This document shows, piece by piece, positions 1 through 5,748 of a stretch of DNA of 7,444 nucleotides. The notes under the pieces are model-generated. The model saw only the letters and a list, made by a program, of their open reading frames with translations. It was not told the origin of the DNA and did not search any database. The DNA is from Spirochaetaceae bacterium (GTDB lineage Bacteria; Spirochaetota; Spirochaetia; SZUA-6; Fen-1364). How positions within the stretch are numbered: the stretch's first letter is position 1; each line of letters opens with the position of its first letter. A program made the position numbers and the translations under genes. The stretch lies in the NCBI GenBank assembly GCA_003141795.1, contig PLNO01000384.1, positions 1 through 7,444 on the forward strand. The letters run 5' to 3'.

Positions 1-125
1 GCGCCGACGAAGTTCTCTTCCGCCTGGACATCCTGATCGATCGTCAGGCCGCCCCGCGCGGGCAGTGCCCAGAGTGCAGAGGCGAAGAGCAGAAGCGCCA
101 ATCCGACAAGCCCAAGCCTCTTCAT
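1..125 (-). CDS. Exported protein of unknown function, N-terminal fragment (truncated by window edge)
   Basis: Only the first 41 codons are visible; the gene runs off the left edge. The ATG is preceded by a strong GAGGAGGG ribosome binding site about 4 nt upstream (minus strand). The peptide begins with a classical Sec signal: two basic residues (K2, R3), then a Leu/Ala/Phe-rich hydrophobic core (about residues 4-20) and a small-residue region around 'ALPARG' where signal peptidase could cut. The mature start reads LTIDQDVQAEENFVGA. Acidic starts of this kind occur in exported bactofilin-like (polymer-forming) proteins, but that resemblance is a guess from a few residues. It lies 162 bp downstream of the metallophosphoesterase gene on the same strand, separated by a GC-rich hairpin, so it probably has its own promoter. 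That an exported protein starts here is well supported; its identity is unknown. Confidence 0.7.
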   Translation of the reverse strand, partial: MKRLGLVGLALLLFASALWALPARGGLTIDQDVQAEENFVG

Positions 126-256
126 GGGTCCCTCCTCATTCAAACGAGCAAGACCGTTAAAACACCCTGGCAGCTCGTCCGCACTGCCCGAGCAGATCGA
201 CAGGGAACGGATGAAGCAGAGAATCGACCTTGTCCCTGACGATGCGCTGTAGAGTG

Positions 257-278
257 GCGGCCCGGAGCACCGGGCCGC
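257..278 (-). terminator. Perfect 9-bp GC-rich hairpin after the metallophosphoesterase gene
   Basis: GCGGCCCGG at 257-265 pairs perfectly with CCGGGCCGC at 270-278 around a 4-nt AGCA loop. The hairpin begins 9 nt past the stop codon of the minus-strand metallophosphoesterase gene. Position and stability fit transcription termination or 3'-end protection of that mRNA. No U-tract follows on the minus strand, so it is not a canonical intrinsic terminator. The rest of the 126-287 gap shows no other clear signal. Confidence 0.55.
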
Positions 279-287
279 ATCCCCATC

Positions 288-1634
288 TTACCTGGTTTTT
301 GCGATCGAGTAACTGTCGATCAGGGACATGTCGTCAGCCCTGAAGGTCGCCACGGAAAAGGATTTCCCGTCCACCGTGATGTAGCTGAACGAGGGGACCT
401 TTCCCTGCCAGCGCGCTGCGCTGTACGCCTCGGGGCTCGGATTCTTCCAATCATAGAACTTGCTCCCCGATGCCGAATCGAGGGTGAAGTAGACGATGCC
501 CGCTGGATCGGTGACGCTAACGGCCCTGGGATCCACTCCATCGACGGGCTTGCCCTTTGCCATCGGGAATGTCCGCGTGTAAGCGTGATCGTGGCCCTGG
601 AGCACGACGTCGATGCCATAACGCTCGAACACGGGGGCGTAGGTGGCCCTTCGATCGAGGATATCGGGATCCATCGGATGATCGGCTTCGCTGTAGATCG
701 AATGGTGGAAGCAGGCCACGCGCCAGGTAGCTCCAGGGTTCTGCGCCACCGTGTCGCGAATGAAGAGGTCATGGGCGGCGACGTTCTCACTGTTGCTGTT
801 GAGCATCATGAAAAGGACGTTGCCGTAGAGAAACCAGTAGTCGCCGTCGTTGCCGTAGACACTACCGTATTTCGCCGAGAGATTAGGCGGATTGTAGTGA
901 GCGCCGTAGAAATCGCCCATCGCAAAATCGTGGTTTCCGTCCACCGTGGCCATGGGGAGGGAGCGGAGCTGAACGGGGCTGAAAAACGCCTCGTACTCGG
1001 CCACCTGGGTGGAGAGGGACAGGTAGTCGTTCACCTGATCGCCGAGGGAAACGAGGAAGCTCACCCCTGGAAAGGCCGCGGTGGCCTTGTCGATGGTCGC
1101 CGTCCATCCTGCCTTATCCGCTTCGAGCGTCTTGGCGCCGGCGGCCTTCGAGCCGAGCTGAGGATCGCCAACGACGAGGAACCCGAAGCGCAACGGGTCA
1201 CGGGTGGCGATCGTGGTGGGCACCGTCCAGCGTGTTCCGTCACCAACGCGATACACGTATTCGGTCGACTCAGTCAGCCCCGTCACCGTCACCCTGTCCG
1301 CGTAGAAACCGACGGAAACAGTCTTGTCATCGGCGTTGAACGCGGTGGCCATCACCATGCTGCTCGTGCCGGCAAAGGTCTTTGCCCTGGCGGCGGGGAA
1401 GGCGTCGCCCTTCTGGTCCGCCTTGAGCGCCACCTGGACGACCGGTTTGGCCGGGCTCGATGCGAACCACGCGAAACCCAGCTCCCGCGCCGTGGCACCG
1501 GGAGCGATGGTAAGCCCAGAGGCACCATAAGCCGGCCCGTCGGCCGACGCAACGGTCGCAGCCGCGAATGCAAACAGCGCTGCCGTAATTGCCACACACG
1601 CGCGGAGCGCCCCTACTTTCTTGCGTTTCATCAT
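288..1634 (-). CDS. Secreted calcineurin-like metallophosphoesterase with purple-acid-phosphatase-type N-terminal domain
   Basis: Predicted exported phosphoesterase (448 aa) hydrolysing phosphate esters with a dinuclear metal centre; the substrate is unknown. A signal peptide covers residues 1-31 (basic MMKRKK, Ala-rich core, likely cleavage after VASA). Residues about 40-145 form a beta-rich, fibronectin III-like domain of the kind that precedes purple-acid-phosphatase-like enzymes (TPG/APG opening; 'TGLTESTEYVYRVGDG' is the typical last-strand motif). The catalytic domain (about 148-390) has all blocks in order: GDPQ (155-158), GDQVND (198-203), GNHD (233-236), FHH (309-311) and GHDH (347-350). 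The first block has Gln where many relatives have His; DPQ variants are known, for example in CPPED1-type enzymes. Two adjacent ATG codons exist. A GAGGAGG site (1639-1645) is 4 nt from the first and 7 nt from the second, so translation may start at 1631. The 192-bp gap to the upstream flavodoxin gene makes co-transcription uncertain. Confidence 0.9.
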   Translation of the reverse strand: MMKRKKVGALRACVAITAALFAFAAATVASADGPAYGASGLTIAPGATARELGFAWFASSPAKPVVQVALKADQKGDAFPAARAKTFAGTSSMVMATAFNADDKTVSVGFYADRVTVTGLTESTEYVYRVGDGTRWTVPTTIATRDPLRFGFLVVGDPQLGSKAAGAKTLEADKAGWTATIDKATAAFPGVSFLVSLGDQVNDYLSLSTQVAEYEAFFSPVQLRSLPMATVDGNHDFAMGDFYGAHYNPPNLSAKYGSVYGNDGDYWFLYGNVLFMMLNSNSENVAAHDLFIRDTVAQNPGATWRVACFHHSIYSEADHPMDPDILDRRATYAPVFERYGIDVVLQGHDHAYTRTFPMAKGKPVDGVDPRAVSVTDPAGIVYFTLDSASGSKFYDWKNPSPEAYSAARWQGKVPSFSYITVDGKSFSVATFRADDMSLIDSYSIAKTR

Positions 1635-1750
1635 TCATCCTCCTCGTGATAGGCGGCCACTGGTTCGAGCCGGGCTCGCGGTGACCGTACGGGTAGAAGC
1701 CTGGGAGCGCATTCTTACGCTTTCGTGTCCTTCATGTTAATTATGCGTGA

Positions 1751-1770
1751 ACATGCCGCCCGGCGCATGT
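1751..1770. repeat. Inverted repeat in the gap between flavodoxin and phosphoesterase genes
   Basis: ACATGC (1751-1756) and GCATGT (1765-1770) form a perfect 6-bp inverted repeat with an 8-nt GC-rich loop, which can also fold internally as GCC/GGC. It lies 57 bp beyond the flavodoxin stop codon and about 115 bp before the phosphoesterase start. On the minus strand the following bases are A/T-rich (CATAATTAACATG) but contain no true U-tract. It could be a weak terminator, an operator for the phosphoesterase gene, or chance. The rest of the 192-bp gap shows no convincing promoter. Confidence 0.3.
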
Positions 1771-1826
1771 CCTCAAGATCCTGCCACATCTCATCAAGAC
1801 CGGGGAGCCGCCACCCGTTCTGCACG

Positions 1827-3215
1827 TTACTCCGATGCGCGCAAAGCCGCGCGCCGCATCGGCGCAATCATTTGTGTCCTTATCATGGAGGGGAATCTGC
1901 TCCGGATCAGGGGAAGACCGGTCACGAAGCAGGCTAAGCCCATCACGAGTCGGTGTCCGATTCTCTTCTGCGGAAAGTCGTAGAAGCCGAGCTTCTTGTA
2001 GGCCCTATGATCGGCCCGGAATACAAGACGCAACTCGGACCAGATATCGTCGCGGAATATCTTCATCCCCGCCACGCCGAGGAAGGTCCGGGGTCGGATG
2101 TATTTCACTTCGGCGAGCCGTACCAGCTTCTCGGCGAGCTGGTCGAGGGTGTTCTGGAGAACACCGGGGGCTTTCGGCTCGTCCGACACGAAGGTCACGA
2201 GATGAGAGAGCTGCAGCTCGGTCCACGCCTCGTAGGTTTCGCGCAGCTCGGGCAGGAAGCTGAGGGGTCCGGAGATGACGAAGGCGAACTGCTTCCCGAC
2301 GAGCGATGGTGTGTGTGTGTTGAAAAAGCTCCTGTCGAAGAACTCCCGCCATTTCCACGAGAGCTGTCGGCAGACGATGGAGCCCGCGAACACGATGATG
2401 TCAGCCGGGACGAGCATCTCATTATAGAAGTCCATGAAGCCGTCCTTGCCCGTGTATGCGCACGTGTAGTTCGCACCGCAGCGCAAGCATCCTTGACAGC
2501 CCCCCTTGATGTCGATGTCGCGAAGATTGATTGTCCGGGCCTGACCGTCCCACGCTTCCTGGAGGCGCGTCACCATCGCACGGAGATTCTCCTCCCCCGG
2601 CGTGGCGTCCGTGAGGATTACGATCTTCTTGTCATGCTTCGGAACGGGCCGTGACGGGCCCGTGAATGAGAGCGACCCTCGCGGCGCGGCAGGAAGAACC
2701 GCGGAAAGCCGCGGTGACTCAGCGCTCGCTTCCGTGGAAGAGAAGAAATCCTCCGCGAAGCGCTCCAAACGCACTCTCTCCTCCGCTTTGAGGATATCGT
2801 CCATTCTGGCTGAGTAGGAGCCGACGAACCGCATGTCGAGGTCTTCACAGACGGAGCGCATATACGTGTGCGCATTCGAGTCGTAGTAGTTGATCGACGT
2901 GCTGATGAGGGCCGCGTGTTTTCCCTGGAACGCGGCTTCCGCGTGGCGCTCCGTCACGAGCTCGATGAATCTCTTGTACTGTGAACAGACCAGGAGTATG
3001 TAGAGCGGGAATGCCCAGAGGACGGCATTCGCCGAGCGCACCTCCCCGATCACCTCGTCAAAGGCTGACGTGTCAGCCTCGAGCTGCCTGATCTTTTGGG
3101 CAACGGGAAGCACGACGAACTGATGCTGGGGAAATTTCCTTTCCAGGTACACGACGTACTGACGCGTGACGCTGGTCTCACCCTTTGGGCTGCCATTCAG
3201 GACAACGATCTTCAT
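1827..3215 (-). CDS. Tandem flavodoxin-fold NAD(P)H-dependent oxidoreductase / iron-sulfur flavoprotein-like protein
   Basis: Cytoplasmic 462-aa protein built from two flavodoxin-like domains. Domain 1 (about 1-165) starts with beta-1 and an intact FMN phosphate-binding loop (MKIVVLNGSPKGETSVT, residues 1-17) and has a typical AFPLY segment (68-72). Domain 2 begins at KKIVILTDATPG (196-207): beta-1 is kept, but the GSP loop is lost. It carries cysteines C240, C243, C246 and C252, spaced CX2CX2CX5C, the compact spacing of iron-sulfur flavoproteins. Related NADPH-FMN reductases keep similar cysteines, so a cluster is not proven. The tail (about 375-462) is basic and contains a hydrophobic stretch (423-437) that could touch the membrane. 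The ATG at 3215 has AAGGAG 7 nt upstream. It follows the TetR gene after 65 bp that hold a promoter and a copy of the operator also found before the TetR gene, so TetR repression is likely. Similar TetR-linked two-domain flavodoxins occur in anaerobes to my knowledge; the substrate is unknown. An (AC)6 tract lies at 2309-2320. Confidence 0.85.
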   Translation of the reverse strand: MKIVVLNGSPKGETSVTRQYVVYLERKFPQHQFVVLPVAQKIRQLEADTSAFDEVIGEVRSANAVLWAFPLYILLVCSQYKRFIELVTERHAEAAFQGKHAALISTSINYYDSNAHTYMRSVCEDLDMRFVGSYSARMDDILKAEERVRLERFAEDFFSSTEASAESPRLSAVLPAAPRGSLSFTGPSRPVPKHDKKIVILTDATPGEENLRAMVTRLQEAWDGQARTINLRDIDIKGGCQGCLRCGANYTCAYTGKDGFMDFYNEMLVPADIIVFAGSIVCRQLSWKWREFFDRSFFNTHTPSLVGKQFAFVISGPLSFLPELRETYEAWTELQLSHLVTFVSDEPKAPGVLQNTLDQLAEKLVRLAEVKYIRPRTFLGVAGMKIFRDDIWSELRLVFRADHRAYKKLGFYDFPQKRIGHRLVMGLACFVTGLPLIRSRFPSMIRTQMIAPMRRAALRASE

Positions 3216-3237
3216 GTTTGCTCTCCTTTTGAAACAA

Positions 3238-3261
3238 AGTTATTTTAACATTGTTAAGTTA
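3238..3261. promoter_or_regulatory. Operator copy 1 (probable TetR binding site) before the flavodoxin gene
   Basis: The site reads A-GTTA-N2-TTAACAT-N-GTTA-N2-TTA and contains a perfect inverted repeat, TTAAC (3245-3249) and GTTAA (3253-3257), around a 3-nt centre. A second copy lies at 3905-3928, 667 bp away, with 19 of 24 positions identical and the same orientation. Here it overlaps the -10 hexamer and fills the promoter spacer, as expected for a repressor. Assignment to the adjacent TetR protein is inferred from autoregulation habits of the family. Confidence 0.7.
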
Positions 3262-3269
3262 GCGACCAA
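3242..3269 (-). promoter_or_regulatory. Sigma-70-type promoter for the flavodoxin gene
   Basis: On the minus strand a -10 hexamer TAAAAT (3242-3247) is preceded after 16 nt by a weak -35, TTGGTC (3264-3269). With a 17-nt spacer the -35 would be TTTGGT. The -10 is 5 of 6 to consensus and lies about 26 bp upstream of the ATG. Operator copy 1 sits across the -10 and spacer. Confidence 0.55.
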
Positions 3270-3308
3270 AAAAAATACAGCTACTCATGGCAATTCGGAT
3301 TATGAGCT
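3268..3308 (-). terminator. Possible intrinsic terminator overlapping the TetR stop codon
   Basis: On the minus strand an imperfect stem is formed by AGCTCAT (3302-3308) and ATGAG..AGCT (3279-3288, bulged). It spans the last codons and stop of the TetR gene. It is followed within a few bases by eight consecutive U residues (3268-3275). The U-tract is good but the stem is AT-rich and has a 13-nt loop, so read-through into the flavodoxin gene is plausible. Confidence 0.4.
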
Positions 3309-3886
3309 CCGTCGGAAGCATAAAAGCTGAAGAAAAGCTCCAGGAGCTTGTCCCTGCTCATTCCTTCAGCCGGAGGAAGCATTCCCGACATCATGAGCGA
3401 GCTGAAACCATGAAGCAGAATCCACCCCATCATGGCGTCGTAGCGGGGATCCAGAGCATTCGCCCCAGCCCTGGCCTGCTTTTCGAGGGCGCCGCGAGCC
3501 GCCAAGTACGTGTAATAGAGAACCGGATGGTCGCCAACCTTGCCGTCCGGCTCCTCGAACGGCGCCTCGAAAAGAAGGCGGTAAAGATTCGGCTTCTCCT
3601 CAGCGTATGCGATGTAGCGATGTCCGAGCTCGGCGAGATACTCACCGGGGGGAAGGTTCTCGGGAATGGCCCGGATCCTGTCGTTCAGGATTTCCGCGGC
3701 CCAGATCCTGAGCTTGCCGAGTATCTCCTCTTTATTCTTGAAATAATGATAGATAGTCGTCGCGCTCACGCCAACCAGGCCCGCCAACTCACGCATATTG
3801 ATGCTTTGATAGCCCGAGGTCATGACGATCTTCTGGGCTTCGGCGAGGATCCGGTCGGGAAGGTCGATATTTGCAGCGCGCGTCAT
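3281..3886 (-). CDS. TetR/AcrR-family transcriptional repressor
   Basis: A 201-aa DNA-binding regulator of normal family length. The N-terminal TetR helix-turn-helix is clear: RILAEAQKIV (12-21) as helix 1, MRELAGLVGVSATTIYHYFK (31-50) as the HTH including the canonical TTIYHYF recognition helix, then NKEEIL. The C-terminal ligand-binding region (about 80-201) has the YIAYAEEKPNLYRLLFEAPF block typical of the WHG-type TetR C-terminal domain, and a hydrophobic MMGWILLHGFSSLMMSGML helix (152-170). I start it at ATG 3886, which has AGGA 6 nt upstream. A GTG at 3904 is in frame but has no better ribosome site and lies beside the operator. Its promoter (TTGACA-N17-TAATGT) is overlapped by a copy of the motif found before the flavodoxin gene, so it most likely represses itself and that gene. 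The inducer is unknown; the two controlled flavin-related genes hint at a redox-active or electrophilic compound. Confidence 0.92.
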   Translation of the reverse strand: MTRAANIDLPDRILAEAQKIVMTSGYQSINMRELAGLVGVSATTIYHYFKNKEEILGKLRIWAAEILNDRIRAIPENLPPGEYLAELGHRYIAYAEEKPNLYRLLFEAPFEEPDGKVGDHPVLYYTYLAARGALEKQARAGANALDPRYDAMMGWILLHGFSSLMMSGMLPPAEGMSRDKLLELFFSFYASDGAHNPNCHE

Positions 3887-3904
3887 TCTCTTTCCTGTTA
3901 ACAC

Positions 3905-3928
3905 AGTTACATTAACATGGTTATTTTA
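3905..3928. promoter_or_regulatory. Operator copy 2 (probable TetR autoregulatory site)
   Basis: Same motif as 3238-3261: A-GTTA-N2-TTAACAT-N-GTTA-N2-TTA, with TAAC (3913-3916) and GTTA (3920-3923) as inverted half-sites. An extra GTTAAC occurs just beside it at 3897-3902. It overlaps the -10 of the TetR promoter at exactly the same offset as copy 1 does in the flavodoxin promoter. It is also about 95-115 bp upstream of the likely sigma-factor start, so it might influence the divergent operon. Confidence 0.7.
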
Positions 3929-3937
3929 ATTTGTCAA
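3909..3937 (-). promoter_or_regulatory. Promoter of the TetR gene (consensus -35)
   Basis: Minus-strand TTGACA (3932-3937), a perfect -35, is followed after 17 nt by TAATGT (3909-3914), a weaker -10. The start codon is about 22 bp downstream. The operator occupies the spacer and -10. Confidence 0.6.
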
Positions 3938-4021
3938 GAAGAGAATTCCATCTCTTGCGATCAAGCCCGGGCCGCGTTTCAAATATTGTACGCCCATGGC
4001 TCTCCGAGATACCCTCGTCGT

Positions 4022-4828
4022 ATGAGCGGCGCAAAGTGGGACATGAACGCACTTGTATCGGAGCACTCCGAAATGGTGCTGAACCTCGCCTACCGCATTA
4101 CGGGCAACCGACAGGATGCGGAGGACGTCGTTCAGGAAACTTTCTTGAAGGTGTTTCAAGGGATTGAGCAGTTTCGTGGCGAATGCGCCATTTCAACGTG
4201 GATCTATCGCATAGCGATGAATACGTGCCTCAAGACAAAGAGGAAGCTGGACGCAACGTACCTTGACTCGTTGGACGAGCGCATCGAGGCCTTTCGCGAG
4301 GACATCCCCGCGGAGGTGCAGGAGTGGTTCGACGAGCCTGACAAGGCGGTCTATCTCCAGGCCCTTCTCACGGAGGTGAACGAGGGGTGCCTGCACTTCA
4401 TGACCTTCCGGCTCACCGATGAACAACGCATCCCCTATATCATGTACGCTGTCCTGCGATTCACCTATCGTGAGATAGCGGACGTGCTGGAAGTTTCCGA
4501 AGCCGTGGTCAAATCACGGTTGCATCGCGCCCATGCATCGCTCGAGAAGTATTTTCGCGGTCGCTGTCAGTGGCTCGATCCCGCGCACCCCTCCTGCACC
4601 TGCCGTTCGCGGGTGGGCTTCGCCCTGGCCTACGATCCGGAGCTTCTTGGCAGGGTGCGCCTGAAGGCCCGCGCGACACCCGCCGACGCTCCACTCATCG
4701 AGTTTCTCCATCGACAGGCCAGGGAGATCAGCGAGATCTATCGCCAGCTTCCACAGCTCTCGTACAAAATGGAAGCCCTCGAGAGGTATTTGGGAGCGCT
4801 GTCAAAAAAAACCGCGACACAGCCGTAA
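4022..4828 (+). CDS. ECF-type RNA polymerase sigma factor with Cys-containing C-terminal extension
   Basis: Directs RNA polymerase to an unknown regulon. Numbered from ATG 4022 (268 aa): sigma region 2 spans about 8-78, with LAYRITGNRQDAEDVVQETF (22-41), the core-binding and -10 recognition block, and FRGECAISTWIYRIAMN (51-67). Region 4 spans about 118-178, with DEQRIPYIMYAVLRFTYREI and a helix-turn-helix ending VVKSRLHRAHASLEKYF (162-178). After region 4 comes a 90-residue extension: RCQWLDPAHPSCTC (181-194, C182/C192/C194) and a helical tail. It recalls a sigma group with a CGLxNPxNPCRC-type tail after region 4. The frame is open from ATG 3917, but that start lies inside the TetR operator. 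ATG 4022 or ATG 4043 (MNALVSEH) is more natural, and neither has a strong ribosome site. It is divergent from the TetR gene, and 54 bp separate it from the nitroreductase gene, likely an operon. No anti-sigma gene is visible. An A8 run lies near the 3' end. Confidence 0.88.
   Translation: MSGAKWDMNALVSEHSEMVLNLAYRITGNRQDAEDVVQETFLKVFQGIEQFRGECAISTWIYRIAMNTCLKTKRKLDATYLDSLDERIEAFREDIPAEVQEWFDEPDKAVYLQALLTEVNEGCLHFMTFRLTDEQRIPYIMYAVLRFTYREIADVLEVSEAVVKSRLHRAHASLEKYFRGRCQWLDPAHPSCTCRSRVGFALAYDPELLGRVRLKARATPADAPLIEFLHRQAREISEIYRQLPQLSYKMEALERYLGALSKKTATQP
4804..4811 (+). other. A8 run forming an in-frame A AAA AAA slippery heptamer near the sigma gene end
   Basis: Codons 261-263 read TCA AAA AAA, giving the heptamer A AAA AAA (4804-4810) in the phase used for -1 slippage. 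GGGAG (4792-4796) lies 7 nt upstream and resembles the stimulatory Shine-Dalgarno element of dnaX-type sites. A small hairpin is possible at 4829-4842. A -1 shift would skip the stop at 4826 and continue to 4920, adding about 36 residues and overlapping the nitroreductase start. Function is speculative; plain homopolymer is the default explanation. Confidence 0.25.
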
Positions 4829-4882
4829 CCGGGGAGCCTCGGCGGGCATCGAATCTCCTGAACACACGCAAAGGAGATTTGC

Positions 4883-5653
4883 ATGGTTACCTCGAGCTCG
4901 GAAAACAACAGCAGGTCTGACGCGCCATTTGGCGAAAATGCGCATGCGCAGGCGACCCCGGAAGGTCGGAGCTCATGCCCCCCCATCGATCCGGATTCGC
5001 TTCGCTACTTCCTCGCGTCGCGGAGAAGCATGAGACGATTCCTCACCGATGACATTTCCGGGGAGATCGTGAGCGGCCTGATAGACACGGCCCGCCACAC
5101 CCCGTCCGGTGGAAACAGACGCGCGCACGAGCTGACCCTGATGCCGCGCGGAGCTACGCGTGACGATCTTCTCGTCGAGCTATCGCGAATCTACGCGAAG
5201 AGAAGCGCTCTCCTGAACAGCCCTGTCGCGAAATTTCTCGTACGGCCATTTGTCGACCCCTACGTACGGGCATTTTTCGACGATCCGGAGTACGGGGGGA
5301 GGATCAGGGAGCTTCTGGCGAAGCTGGGTCGCGGAGAGGACCCTATCTTCTACAAAGCTCCGCTCGTGGTCTTCTTCCACTCGAAAGTGCTCATTCCGAC
5401 GCCAAAGGAGGACTGCATCCTTGCCGCGCATGCAATGGCCCTCGCGGCGCACGCGGCCGGCCTCGGATCATGTCTCGTGACCCTTGCGCAGAGCGCCGTG
5501 AACTCGAGCAGGGCGTGCAAGACCACGCTCGGACTCACGGCGAACGATCAGGTCCATGCGGTGCTGCTCCTCGGACAGATAGAGGAGCGGAATCACGAAC
5601 CGGCTCACCGCCCGCCCTTGGTGGTGCACGCGACCTCCTCGCGGTCCGTCTGA
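4883..5653 (+). CDS. Nitroreductase-family FMN-dependent oxidoreductase
   Basis: Predicted cytoplasmic flavoenzyme (256 aa) that would reduce nitro compounds, quinones or flavins with NAD(P)H; the actual substrate is unknown. The first 38 or so residues are Ser/Gly/Pro-rich and look disordered. There is no N-terminal ferredoxin domain, unlike many longer anaerobe nitroreductases. The catalytic fold starts at LRYFLASRRSMRRF (40-53), with the Arg-rich FMN-phosphate motif, followed by HTPSGGNRRAHEL (72-84), the second conserved FMN-contact block. A helical insertion (about 92-155) follows, then APLVVFFH (159-166), EDCILAAHAMALAAHAAGLGSCL (176-198), the dimer-interface helix and glycine-rich turn, and VLLLGQ (227-232). 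ATG 4883 has AAGGAG 6 nt upstream. It sits 54 bp after the sigma gene on the same strand, probably in one transcript. It faces the nuclease gene convergently, 95 bp apart. Confidence 0.88.
   Translation: MVTSSSENNSRSDAPFGENAHAQATPEGRSSCPPIDPDSLRYFLASRRSMRRFLTDDISGEIVSGLIDTARHTPSGGNRRAHELTLMPRGATRDDLLVELSRIYAKRSALLNSPVAKFLVRPFVDPYVRAFFDDPEYGGRIRELLAKLGRGEDPIFYKAPLVVFFHSKVLIPTPKEDCILAAHAMALAAHAAGLGSCLVTLAQSAVNSSRACKTTLGLTANDQVHAVLLLGQIEERNHEPAHRPPLVVHATSSRSV
4939..4950. repeat. 12-bp perfect palindrome in the 5' end of the nitroreductase gene
   Basis: TGCGCATGCGCA is its own reverse complement. Four A residues upstream lies another inverted repeat, CGCCA (4923-4927) with TGGCG (4930-4934). Both fall in the poorly conserved N-terminal coding part, about 40-65 bp after the start codon. 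They could be a protein-binding site or mRNA structure, or may simply reflect GC-rich codon choice. Confidence 0.25.
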
Positions 5654-5702
5654 GATCGGAGCTATTTCGCGGGCTGCCAGTCTCCCGAAGCAAGGTCTAC
5701 AC

Positions 5703-5726
5703 AAAAGGACGGCGCTCGTCACCGTC
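5703..5726 (-). terminator. Probable terminator of the nuclease gene
   Basis: On the minus strand GACGG (pairing bases 5722-5726) and CCGTC (5708-5712) make a 5-bp GC-rich stem with a 9-nt loop, followed immediately by CTTTTGTG. It begins 22 nt beyond the nuclease stop codon. The stem is short and the U-tract has only four residues, so the call is moderate. No comparable signal is seen for the convergent nitroreductase gene in the same 95-bp gap. Confidence 0.4.
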
Positions 5727-5748
5727 AGCATCCCCGATCGTGCATGGC

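Noticed and set aside
201..238. CAGGGA / TCCCTG inverted repeat in the left intergenic region
   Set aside because: Only 6 bp of stem with a 26-nt loop; easily expected by chance.
585..1649. Long plus-strand open frame (354 aa) opposite the metallophosphoesterase gene
   Set aside because: It is antisense to a gene with complete catalytic motifs and signal peptide. The translation has no recognisable domain and is the usual GC-rich shadow frame.
2309..2320. (GT)6 dinucleotide tract in the flavodoxin gene as a phase-variation switch
   Set aside because: Six units is short for slippage-driven switching, and the frame is intact with ordinary codons.
3887..3904. GTG start at 3904 for the TetR protein
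   Set aside because: ATG 3886 has AGGA at proper spacing; the GTG directly abuts the operator and -10 region.
3917..4021. 35-residue N-terminal extension of the sigma factor from ATG 3917
   Set aside because: The start codon lies inside the TetR operator and promoter region without a ribosome site, and the extra residues do not belong to sigma region 2. Starts at 4022 or 4043 fit better.
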